This document shows positions 43,271 through 52,698 of a DNA stretch of 64,000 nucleotides, piece by piece (within the stretch, counting starts at the first letter, position 1; each line of letters opens with the position of its first letter). The position numbers and the translations under genes are program-made. The notes under the pieces are model-generated. The model was not told where the DNA came from. It saw only the letters and a list, made by a program, of their open reading frames with translations, and ran no database searches. This stretch comes from Schizochytrium sp. TIO01 (Eukaryota; Sar; Bigyra; Thraustochytrida; Thraustochytriidae), in the NCBI GenBank assembly GCA_004764695.1, contig SMSO01000031.1, positions 6,257,261-6,321,260 on the forward strand, written 5' to 3'.

Positions 43271-44792
43271 GTGAGAATGTGGATGATCTTCAATTTGATT
43301 AGCTTTGAATCTGTTACCGTTTTCTAATGGAAGAGATGAATGAGGGCGGTTTTCAGTAGTTTGCTAATTTGTTCATCCGTTTTAATCAAAGGCGAATGAA
43401 TATAACGAGGAGACCGCGACACATGAAACACCTTCTCTTCTAAGTTTCCAGTCCCATGCATGTTTAAGGAGATGAAGATACTTTTGTACCAAAGCCCTTA
43501 TTTCAAGCGATTTGACAAGCATTAGCAGGTGGCATAATGTAACCAAACACATTACGCTTACTGTGACCTTGCACAAGGATGATTTGAAGCAAGGAGACCA
43601 AAACGCAGCTAGAATCGAGCGTCCGCTTCTTGATGTTTTTTCTAGAACATCGATTCCAAAGTCTTACACTGGTTCCTCGAGAAATCTTTCTGTGCATCCT
43701 TCACCTATTGTTACTCTCGTAAATTCTCTCCAGAATTGCCGATCTTGATCGGCGAAACCATTTGATTCTTTCATTATTAATTTTACACCAGCACCTTTAA
43801 TATTTATCATCTACGCACCTATAGAGTATTTTATGAAAAAAACAAAAACAAAACCAAAACACTTCTATTTATTTTTAAAAATGAATTAAAAAAATTACAT
43901 GTTGATTTTTGTTTCTGTCATTGTATATGTGATAAACTAAATTAGTCCCCTGCATTCTGATATAATAAATCAATAACTTTGTGCAGAGGTTCATGGCACA
44001 CATGATTCCCCCAAAAACGAAGCTTCCTCGGCGTCTGTGGTCGCTTAGGGATCGTGTGGAAACTTTCGTCATGATCTTGTAATTAAAGTCCGTGTTCGTT
44101 TTATTATTATTATTTTATTTTTTTATTTTTATTTTTTTGTTTAAAAGTAATACATAAACAAATAATTGTCATTACTGATATTATTGTGATGATTAAAAAT
44201 TTAATTACCACTGGCAGTCATTCTTTTTCTATTATAACTGTTCAATGACTGATTTATTGTGACTAAAAAAGAGTGTTGTTACAATGCGTCACCCATCAGA
44301 TACTGGATACCTTGAAGACTACAGACTACGTAGTATATAGATTGGACATGAGTTGGGAGCGCGAGTCCTTTTAAAACTTCCAGCAGAACGAGGAAGACTT
44401 CGCGGATCAAATGCGGAACCTTGGAACCAAGGGGTTAAAAAATCTCGGGAGCCTGATCCGCTTAGCGAGCTTGAGGTTTCAAGGAAAGTTACTCGCGACG
44501 TCCATTCATGAAAGAGTTTAAGATGTCGTTTGGATATGGCCATCAGTGGTGAAAGGGACTCAGCAAGATAGCAATCTTCAGTTGAACATGGGGTTCTGTA
44601 TGGAACTCATAGCTATAGACAGCATTGCTATTAATCCTGTGCACCTTTAGTGAATTAAGGTTTTTGAGTCATCTTTTCGCATACTACCCAAGACCATTTT
44701 CAACAACGTGAGACCTTGTCTGCCGAGTCGCGAGTCGCCTGTTGATGCATACGCGGGTCAGGTGTACTGGAGATCTCAAAGCAGCTGCAGCC
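43271..44792. other. Spacer between paralogues D and E
   Basis: 1.5 kb of AT-rich DNA, with a T/A-rich low-complexity tract at 44100-44140. The 3' flank just after D shows only faint similarity to the flank after E (AGTAGTTTGCT blocks). The near-identity of D and E is therefore confined to the coding regions. Confidence 0.55.
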
Positions 44793-46652
44793 ATGAACCA
44801 TGCTTCCAAGCGCGCGAGGTCGGAGTCAAGTCTAACTAAGCCAGACGAAGCATCTGCGGTCATGGAGTTCGTCCTGCCCCTGGTGGCCACCTTTTTCACA
44901 CAAAGCGAAGCCAGGGCTCTCCTCGCACCACTATCCAAAGGCGCCAGAAGAGCTGTTGCAAGAGCACAGATTGTAACCATGGAGACCCATACACGTGGCT
45001 TTCTTGAGGATGTTCTCTCAATGATTACACCTAAGAGCATTCCAACTGATGAGAAGACCAACAACACAGAAATCAATACTAATGATGATGAGGATATTTT
45101 GGGCCTTGAATCCGATGAGGATAACAGTCGCGGCTTTGATATCTCCAGCATCCTTCACCGCATGCCTGCGGGTCATATCTGGAGACCATTCTCAAATGCA
45201 GGGCAAGTTTTACGAATGGGTATTTCCGAGCAGTATGATCGAGTTGTGATCCTTCTTGCGATGTCACAGAACGAATGCGCAGCAGCAGGACTTGACGTAG
45301 AGAAGCTGGACTCACTCAAGCGCAGAGATATCGTGGCGTTACCGGGCCTTCAGAGTCAATCTCACGGTGATATAGAGGAACTAGAGTGGGAGCTGAATTC
45401 GGTCCATGTCGTGAAGCGATGCCAAGATGGCAGCTTGTTGGTTGCCCTATTAAGTCCTGCAGATTTGGGGAATGTGGGATCTTGGAAAATCAAAGCAAGA
45501 GGGCATTTTGCTCTTGGCAAGCTGTGGGCGAAACATCAAACAAAGAACATCATTGAAGGTGTTACATACGGCGATGATCTGATGCCACAGGATCTTCTTG
45601 CAGATGTAAACCAAGAAATCGACAACCTGAGGACCGGCAACAGACCTATTCGTATTGATCGCTATGGAGCCAATGTGTCTGTTTATATCGCACCGCACCT
45701 ACCTCCCTTTGTTCGTGGGGTAACGCCATTCGTTCCATCAAAAGATCTCGCGAGTGTTCCTGAGCTGCTTGATGAAGATGGAAATCCAATAGAAGATCGA
45801 AATGGAATGCCCATCGTCATGCCGACGTACCAATGGCTCCCCGCGTACTTTGACATTGATGAACATAAGAATGTGTCAATTCGTACTGACATTACTGGGC
45901 TGCGGCCTGCATCAAATTACCCCAAGCTTTATGATGGCATCGCACGGTTGTTTAAGATTGCCATTCCTCGTCTCGAAGCTGTGATGGCTTACTCAAATCA
46001 TTTCAGGAACTGCCTAGGGGCAGCAGAGAATCGAGGTATTGGTGGTGCTTCCATCAGTCCTGTAACCTCTCAACTAGACCGCATCAACCTCGCAGGACAG
46101 TCTCTTCAAGTTATGACGAAAATTGTGGACTACACGTTAGAGCCGGGTGAATTTTATGGAACGGAGTGGCACGTCGGTTGTATGTTCCATGAGCGAACAG
46201 TTGCTACATGCTTCTTTATTTTGGATCGTGACGAAGGTATTGATGGCGGCGATGTTCTTTTCCGACGTTGGTTCCTGGAAACTGAGCGACAAATGCTCAT
46301 GCAACATTTCAAAGATAGTGACTCGCAGCTCCGAGACATGTGGAAGTGCGCCTTTTGCCCTCTGGGCAAAGTTGCAACTTCAGATGGCCGAGTTTTCGTT
46401 CTTCCGACGAGTCACCCTCTCAATGTGCGGCCCATGGTAAACACGACGAATCGCACGTTGCGTTGTCGTACTATGGCACTATTTGTAGTTGATCCTGCAC
46501 ACCGTATCGTATCAACCCAAGAGGTCCCTGATGAATCATTGACTATGAGCGAAGAGGAATGTCAAGAGCACGCAAGGAAACTTCATAATGAACGTCGTAT
46601 GTATCAGCGAGACTTGGCTGTCTATCAAGATTACCTAAGTGGATTTATTTGA
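44793..46652 (+). CDS. DUF4246-family protein, paralogue E (near-twin of D)
   Basis: 619 aa from ATG 44793, chosen because it aligns with the D start; an in-frame ATG at 44745 would add 16 residues that D cannot have. The architecture is as in D. The first 270 codons differ from D at only a handful of bases (for instance Val to Ile, His to Asp). A dense patch of changes follows at 45628-45707, where D has GNMLVGIDYYGDHMS and E has GNRPIRIDRYGANVS. The site reads WHVGC and LPTSHPLNV, so the acidic and distal ligands are missing as in D. The C-terminus has VVDPAHRIVSTQEVPDE. Predicted pseudo-oxygenase, recently copied from or converted by D. Confidence 0.84.
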   Translation: MNHASKRARSESSLTKPDEASAVMEFVLPLVATFFTQSEARALLAPLSKGARRAVARAQIVTMETHTRGFLEDVLSMITPKSIPTDEKTNNTEINTNDDEDILGLESDEDNSRGFDISSILHRMPAGHIWRPFSNAGQVLRMGISEQYDRVVILLAMSQNECAAAGLDVEKLDSLKRRDIVALPGLQSQSHGDIEELEWELNSVHVVKRCQDGSLLVALLSPADLGNVGSWKIKARGHFALGKLWAKHQTKNIIEGVTYGDDLMPQDLLADVNQEIDNLRTGNRPIRIDRYGANVSVYIAPHLPPFVRGVTPFVPSKDLASVPELLDEDGNPIEDRNGMPIVMPTYQWLPAYFDIDEHKNVSIRTDITGLRPASNYPKLYDGIARLFKIAIPRLEAVMAYSNHFRNCLGAAENRGIGGASISPVTSQLDRINLAGQSLQVMTKIVDYTLEPGEFYGTEWHVGCMFHERTVATCFFILDRDEGIDGGDVLFRRWFLETERQMLMQHFKDSDSQLRDMWKCAFCPLGKVATSDGRVFVLPTSHPLNVRPMVNTTNRTLRCRTMALFVVDPAHRIVSTQEVPDESLTMSEEECQEHARKLHNERRMYQRDLAVYQDYLSGFI

Positions 46653-48350
46653 GTGATCGTCAGTTTAATTGTCTTAAAGTCCGTCCAAGCCCTGCATAGA
46701 AAGAGATGAGCAGAGTCTTAGTAGTTTGCTGGTTTGTAAAAAATATTTCCGTTTTTTGTATCATTTTTAATTGCTTGTCTACCTTGTCTTTTGGGGCATC
46801 GTTTCTAGTTCATATTCTGAGCTTCAACGCAGTGTTCCCACGGTTGTCTCTGTCTTGGGCAGATGTTGTGACAAACTAAGGAATAAGGCAATCAATCTCC
46901 TTGCTTTAGAGAATTTGCTCGCAAGAGTGTTCCTGGAACGAAGCCTTCAAGTCCTGTCTTTTCGACGTGCCCAACGCCACTGCTTCGACCCCTAATTTCA
47001 CAATCCCGACTGAGCCCTCCGCAACCAGTGCAGGTTCCACCGCACCTGCCTTCTATCAATCCACATGAACCCAAGGAACCCAAAACGCTCCTGCTCTCGT
47101 TCCAGGGCACTCGCGATAACCCCTCAAATGCATGCTGACTTTCCATCTCCGTGCATGCACATCTCACTACTTCGAAGAATCGTTAAGCACCAAAGCCAAA
47201 GCCGGCTCCCGGGATCCTGCAAAACATTGGGGACCCTCCCACGAGCGGCATCATCCTGAAGGTATTCGTCCACCGCCTTGTACAGCGGCGTATCTTGGTT
47301 TCTTGTAACCAGAGAACGTGCCTTAAGTTCGTGGCCAAGGCGGTCAGGGATGCCACAGCTTTTCCACTGCTACCACCCGCGCAGGCCAAAACCAAAATAA
47401 AGTCAACCTCCCCGCTGCCCGTGCTGTCTCCGCTGCAAATCTGCTTTCATTCGAGGCGCCGTGCGTCGCAGAGGATTCCACGCTGCGCAAGTCCATTCCG
47501 AGCGGTTCTGGAGACCAATGTGCCAAGTTCTTTCCTTTTACAGGTGAGCGTGGCCAAACCATAATTGAGCGAGAACTCAGCTCTCTCAACACAGCCGTGC
47601 ATCCGTCCAAGTGCAGTCTCAGTCTCCGCTCAAACTGTCCTGCTCAGGGCTGCAGATTCAGGGTTTCTCAGCTGCTGTTGCCTCGCTTGCGAAACCATTT
47701 CACAGTCTAAGATCAAATCACATCAGATTTGATCAGTTCTTTCATTTGCATTGAAGAGTCGAAAACCGAACAGGTAATACGGAATTTGCAAAGCCAAGAC
47801 CGAGATAACTAACTGACTTTCAGGCAACCAAAAGCTGTGCGTAGCGCTATTGAGGCAAAGGAAGAGACCTTGAAAGCGTCGCGCATTGCTATCTCGATCG
47901 AATCAGCTTTGGCCACCAGATAGATGCACACGTGACATACGTGCTGTACAATCTCGGTTAAAATTATATCTCTGAGAGAAGTTTTGTTATTTGAGTGAGA
48001 ACAAAAAGTTCTCAACGAAAGCTGAAACCAAGGTCGGCGAATCATTGTGCACATCAATAATTTGACTCGGCAAGCGAATCGCGTGGGCACTGAGCGTTTG
48101 CCCAGCAGCGCCGCTGCTTGAATGTACTGCCCTTGACTGTTTGGCTATGCTTGAGCTCTTTCAACGAAGTTTTGTTTGACTTTGGACGCCAAAAAGACTA
48201 AAAAGAGAAGAACGAAGCATTTATTTATAAATTGAAAAAAAAAAAAAAAACAGGAAAGAAAAAAAAAAAAAAAAAAAAAAAAAGCGCAAGAGAATGGACA
48301 TCTTTCTGATGCTACTCTTCAGACCCAGAACTACTTCACGCGGGACCACC
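46653..48350. other. Spacer between paralogues E and F with coding-like fragments and an A-tract
   Basis: 1.7 kb. On the minus strand at about 47110-47610 several protein-like but mutually out-of-frame fragments occur, for example LRHVLWLQETKI in one frame and TPLYKAVDEYLQDDAARGRV in another. An interrupted A-tract of about 50 bases (48234-48283) precedes paralogue F. None can be turned into a gene; a decayed retroelement or gene is possible. Confidence 0.4.
48234..48283. repeat. Interrupted poly(A) tract
   Basis: Two A runs (about 17 and 25 bases) separated by CAGGAAAG, 70-120 bases upstream of the preferred start of paralogue F. Its origin is unknown. Confidence 0.9.
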
Positions 48351-50456
48351 ATGGAGGATGCCCTCGTTGGTGATCGCCATGCTACGGGAATAGACACACG
48401 CAACCCTAAGCGTCCCCGATCCCAGGCGAGCTCGGCGTCAGGTACTGTGGAGAGGGCCATGAGCACTGTCATGCCGCTAGTCGCCAGCTTCTTCTCACAG
48501 GCGGAGGCGCGCGAGCTCTTATCTCCTGTATCAAGAGGCGTGCGTCGTGCAGTTTCGCGAGCGCAGGTTGTGACTCCTGACGTCGGAGCTTGGGACTTTT
48601 TGCACGAAATGGCCTCCCAGGGAGCCAGGAGCTGCGAGATCAAAAGAACCTATCATGAGGCTCGCAAGAACGCCAAACAGAACTTCAATAACAGTAGCAG
48701 CAGCAGCAGCAGCAGTAGCAGTAGCAGCAGCAGTAGCAGTAGCAGCAGCAGCAACCATGTTAGCACGCCAAAGGAAGTTCCTTTTTCCTCCAATTCAAGT
48801 TCAAGTGCTGCTGAAAGCCTTAATGACCAAAGCGGAACAAATGATCAAAAAGTTTTGGACCATGCTGCTGATCTGAAGCACAATAAGATGGAGAATAACG
48901 AAGACGATGAAGACGATGAAGACGACTACGATGACGACGATGACGGATTCAATATTGCAAGCATTCTCTCACCGTTTCCACCAAGCACTGTGTGGATGCC
49001 TTTCAAGAATGCTGGGAAGGTGAAAAAGATGGCAATATATGCACAGCTTGGGCGCTTGGTGGTGCTAGTAAACCTTACCAAAGATCAATGTCTGGAAGCT
49101 GGCCTTGATGAGAAAACCCTTCAAACTGTAAAACCTAGGGATGTGATTCATTTACCAAACCTTAAGTCGCAGCGGTACGAAGGTTTCGAGGAACTTGCGT
49201 GGGATCTTGATCAAGTTCGAGTGGTTAAATCTTTCCAAAATCACAAACTAGTGATCGCAGTTATGAGCCCGGCAGACCTGGGAGGTATAAACTCATGGAA
49301 GTTCAAGGCTCGTGGCCAATTTGAGCTGGGGAATATCTGGCACAAGCATCAAACAAAGAATGCCAGGGAGGGTGCCACATGGGCAGACGACATTGCACCT
49401 CCAGAAGTTTGCGATGCTTTGAATGATGCGCTTAACAAAAACGCTCCACCAAACCCTGTAAGAAAACATAAAGTCTTCCCAGACTTTTTGCGTGAGCATA
49501 TGTCCCACGGTGCATATCCATTCATCAGGGATGTCTCTCCATTTGTACCCTCAAAGGACCTCGCCCAACCTCCAGACTTCACTGACGCGGAAGGCAACAT
49601 TAAGGAAGACCGGTTCGGACGACCAATCGTATTGCCTAAGTATCAACTTCTTCCGACTTATTTTGATATTGATAAATCACGCGGGGTGACGATTCGAAAC
49701 GACATTGATGGTTTGCGCCCAGCCTCGCGCTTCCCAGAGCTTTATGATTCTATCGCACGTCTTTTTCGGGTAATGCTACCCCGAATTGAGGCAACTCTCT
49801 CGTATGTACGTTGGTTTCAGGCAGCAACTAAAAATGATTCTGATTTTGATCCTGCAACGGGCGCAAATATCCCCCTTGAACGAATTGATCTTACAGGGCG
49901 TTCTCTTCAAGTCATTACCAAGATAGTGGATTATGAGCTGCAACCTGGGCAGTTCTATGACACTCAGTGGAGCGTCAAGGCTATGTTTCACGAGAGAGTT
50001 GCTGTTCGTTGCTTCTTTGTACTGGACCGAGACGAAGCTTTGACAGGCGCAAATGTTCTTTTTCGCCGCTGGTACTTGCCCAAAGAAATGGACTTCTTAG
50101 CTCAACACTTTGGGTTTATGCAGGGTAAGGGCTCGTTGGGTTTGATCAACAGCAAATTTATCCCGTTGGGACGTGTATCGACTCCGGCTGGCCGGGCCAT
50201 TGTGTTCCCTGCTACGCACATGATGACCGTGGATCGTCTTAAAAATACCTCTGACAAGGTCGCCAGATGTCGAATGGTGGCGTTTTTCATTGTAGATCCA
50301 GACCATCGCATTGTATCTACGCAGGAGGTACCAGATCAAAGCTCGATGCTATCCGAGGAAGACACTATGGAACATCTTAATGCTCTTTTTAAAGAACGTA
50401 AGATGTACCAAGAGGACCCGGGGATCTTCTTGGACTACCTTAGTGGTGTTATTTAA
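48351..50456 (+). CDS. DUF4246-family protein, paralogue F (catalytic site lost, poly-Ser/Asp insert)
   Basis: 701 aa from ATG 48351 (context ACCACCATGG); an upstream in-frame ATG at 48294 adds 19 residues. An NPKRPRS basic motif and the F-box-like segment VASFFSQAEARELLSPVSR are followed by an 85-residue low-complexity insert. The insert holds a long poly-Ser run coded by AGC/AGT repeats (about 48691-48752) and then a poly-Asp/Glu run (about 48897-48945). The rest matches the family: NAGKVKKMAIYAQLGRLVVL, YQLLPTYFDIDKSRGVTIR, LTGRSLQVITKIVDYELQPG. The site reads WSVKA, with Ser for the first His, and FPATHMMTV, with Met for the distal His. It should not bind iron in the usual way. The insert makes it the longest member. 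Confidence 0.83.
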   Translation: MEDALVGDRHATGIDTRNPKRPRSQASSASGTVERAMSTVMPLVASFFSQAEARELLSPVSRGVRRAVSRAQVVTPDVGAWDFLHEMASQGARSCEIKRTYHEARKNAKQNFNNSSSSSSSSSSSSSSSSSSSSNHVSTPKEVPFSSNSSSSAAESLNDQSGTNDQKVLDHAADLKHNKMENNEDDEDDEDDYDDDDDGFNIASILSPFPPSTVWMPFKNAGKVKKMAIYAQLGRLVVLVNLTKDQCLEAGLDEKTLQTVKPRDVIHLPNLKSQRYEGFEELAWDLDQVRVVKSFQNHKLVIAVMSPADLGGINSWKFKARGQFELGNIWHKHQTKNAREGATWADDIAPPEVCDALNDALNKNAPPNPVRKHKVFPDFLREHMSHGAYPFIRDVSPFVPSKDLAQPPDFTDAEGNIKEDRFGRPIVLPKYQLLPTYFDIDKSRGVTIRNDIDGLRPASRFPELYDSIARLFRVMLPRIEATLSYVRWFQAATKNDSDFDPATGANIPLERIDLTGRSLQVITKIVDYELQPGQFYDTQWSVKAMFHERVAVRCFFVLDRDEALTGANVLFRRWYLPKEMDFLAQHFGFMQGKGSLGLINSKFIPLGRVSTPAGRAIVFPATHMMTVDRLKNTSDKVARCRMVAFFIVDPDHRIVSTQEVPDQSSMLSEEDTMEHLNALFKERKMYQEDPGIFLDYLSGVI
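48691..48752. repeat. Coding (AGC/AGT)n trinucleotide tract (poly-Ser)
   Basis: About twenty serine codons, AGC and AGT interspersed, within paralogue F. The mix of codons shows the tract is not a fresh perfect expansion. Confidence 0.9.
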
Positions 50457-52698
50457 CTATAATTTATCCTGCTTGAACGCCGTGAAGCACTTTTTATATG
50501 TTGGTCGGTCTACATTTCCTCAAAGGTGTTCTCTTCCCCGCATTAAAGAATAAAAAAAATTAAATTATTAATACTACCACTCATTTTGAGATTACTCCTT
50601 CTGTCTTTTTCTATAAGAGGTGGTCAGGCAATCAATTAAATTCCGGGGCCTTCTGTTCTGCTTGCAAAGTATCTCATTTTTGTCTGGGTCATCATGGCCA
50701 TATAACAATTCAACCACGTATTACTTAGCGATTGAAAATAAAGTGATTGGTAGATCAGATAATTTGTCTGTGCTTTTGCTGCGCCGACATTTGCAACACA
50801 ACTATGTCATTATTAAATGGAGTGTAACTTACAATCGCTCATTGCAGCATACAGCATGAAACAAACGCTCATAGTTCACAGGAATGTTTCAGCATCAGCA
50901 TTAGACTTGGCGACAGTCCGGCGAATTAAGAGGGACTACAGAAGATCTCTCCACTGTGTTTCGACGCTTCTTCTTTTCCTTAACTCCCAAAGATCTGCTC
51001 AAGTTCTCTTGTTCAGTCTTCTTATTCAGTCTTTTATTGTCTAGTCTCAGCCTGCTCTCTACAGGTCTAAAACTACTACCGCGTGGGCTCTATTTCCATA
51101 GCACCGAAATCATAGTTCTCTGAGACTATCCAGATTAAAGGAGCCCCAGTAGATTGAACTACAGATTTGCCAAGTCCAGGCACAGGAAAACCACAGCTGA
51201 ATAAACAAAGATGGACTCGCCTTCAAAGCACTAGTATATTTCAGATCACCTTGTGCTTCGAGATAGCTTCTTATCGGGTCACACGGAGTCCGCCTTTTAT
51301 ACTGCGTATTTCAGAGCAGCCTCTCTTTCTTTGTTCTCCTGCGCCTCGAAAGCTCGCACTTCCCCTTCTCTGTACGACCTTGAACACCGCTGACGCTGCC
51401 CAGCTCGCTTCATAATTACTCACTATTATTCCTTGTACTTGATCATCTCCAGGTCGAAAGTCTCCACAATTGACACTTCAAGCAACAGCTTGACCTCGAT
51501 CTCCTATCGTTATCCACGAAGCTCTGCAGTGCCGCTTGCGATTTCGCATTGTTGGGTCGGTCGTCCATGGTTGATTTTTTGTGTTAGTTAAATTCGTCCT
51601 CAACTTTTGTACGCTACAAGCTCACACTACAGCCTGCATTTCCTCTCTGTTCATTATCTCCAAGCTCAAAATAACCACGGTCAAATTGTTGCCCTTGCCA
51701 ATAACCTCTTGCGCCGCCCTTCTGCACGATGACGCTCTTTATTGTAATCCCAATGTGCCAGCAAGATGACGAACAAAGGCGATCTGAGTGGACTGACCTC
51801 CTCCAAAAGAAGTACGTTGTTTTCATGCAATGCACAGTTTAGAGTCTTGGAGGCAACAAAAATAGACGACGGCCAGTCAAGACAAAGATGTATGCAGTGC
51901 TAATATCTTAAAAACCAACTACAATGATCAGTAGACTGCAGAATTTAGAGCATGGCAAAGTCGCGATCGCTGCGAGTGGTTTCTGCTTTACCATTCTCCA
52001 CTGTACCTATGGTATGGGCGGGGTAGAGACAAACATGCTGTGTCCCCAACTCTTTCTCGATTCTCTATATATTGGGCGCCTCTGATTCCTTCGTTGCACA
52101 GGTGCTCTGGAGGTCCTAGGGAAGCCTTCATAAGTTGACTTTGAGAGCTATTGAGAGGTGCTATTGAGCGTTTGGAACCAAATAATGGGCATATATGCAA
52201 GTGTTGGTAAACCTAAGTCCTTCGGGTACGTCATCGGAGCTTAGAGGATGGCGGTGGTGGCTTGCGGCAGGAGCCGTGTTCACTACTAACTGGCACGGCG
52301 TATTATACATCTTATACAGAGAATATGCATGGAATTAGGTAATATGAGCGCACTCGCACTGACTTTTTTCTTAATTCTTCTCTCTTTTATTCTTTATTCT
52401 TCTTTCTTTATTCTTTTTTTCTTTTCTTGTTCTTATTTCTGTTGTTCATTCGTTTGTGATTCAACCAAATCAGCGAAAGCAAGCAATATGAAATCGCGAA
52501 AGCCTCGTTTGCAAACCTCAGGTTGTGGGCACTGTCAGTCGCAGCAAAGGGATTTTTTGTGCTACAACAGGCCCGGTTGGAGGGGAGGGCAGACCTTATT
52601 TGGCTGCGCAGCGATCCACAAATCGATGTCTGACGGGGTTTGAGTGTCTCGTCTGTGTGCGTTTAAGGAAACCCTCAAAAATCTGAGAACCTAGCGCT
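50457..52698. other. Spacer between paralogues F and G, 2.2 kb
   Basis: AT-rich. AATAAAAAAAATTAAA near 50548 may serve paralogue F polyadenylation. Frames of 60-104 codons occur but are compositionally random; that at 52329-52643 is mostly a Ser/Phe/Leu artefact of a TTC-rich tract. No feature is supported. Confidence 0.5.
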
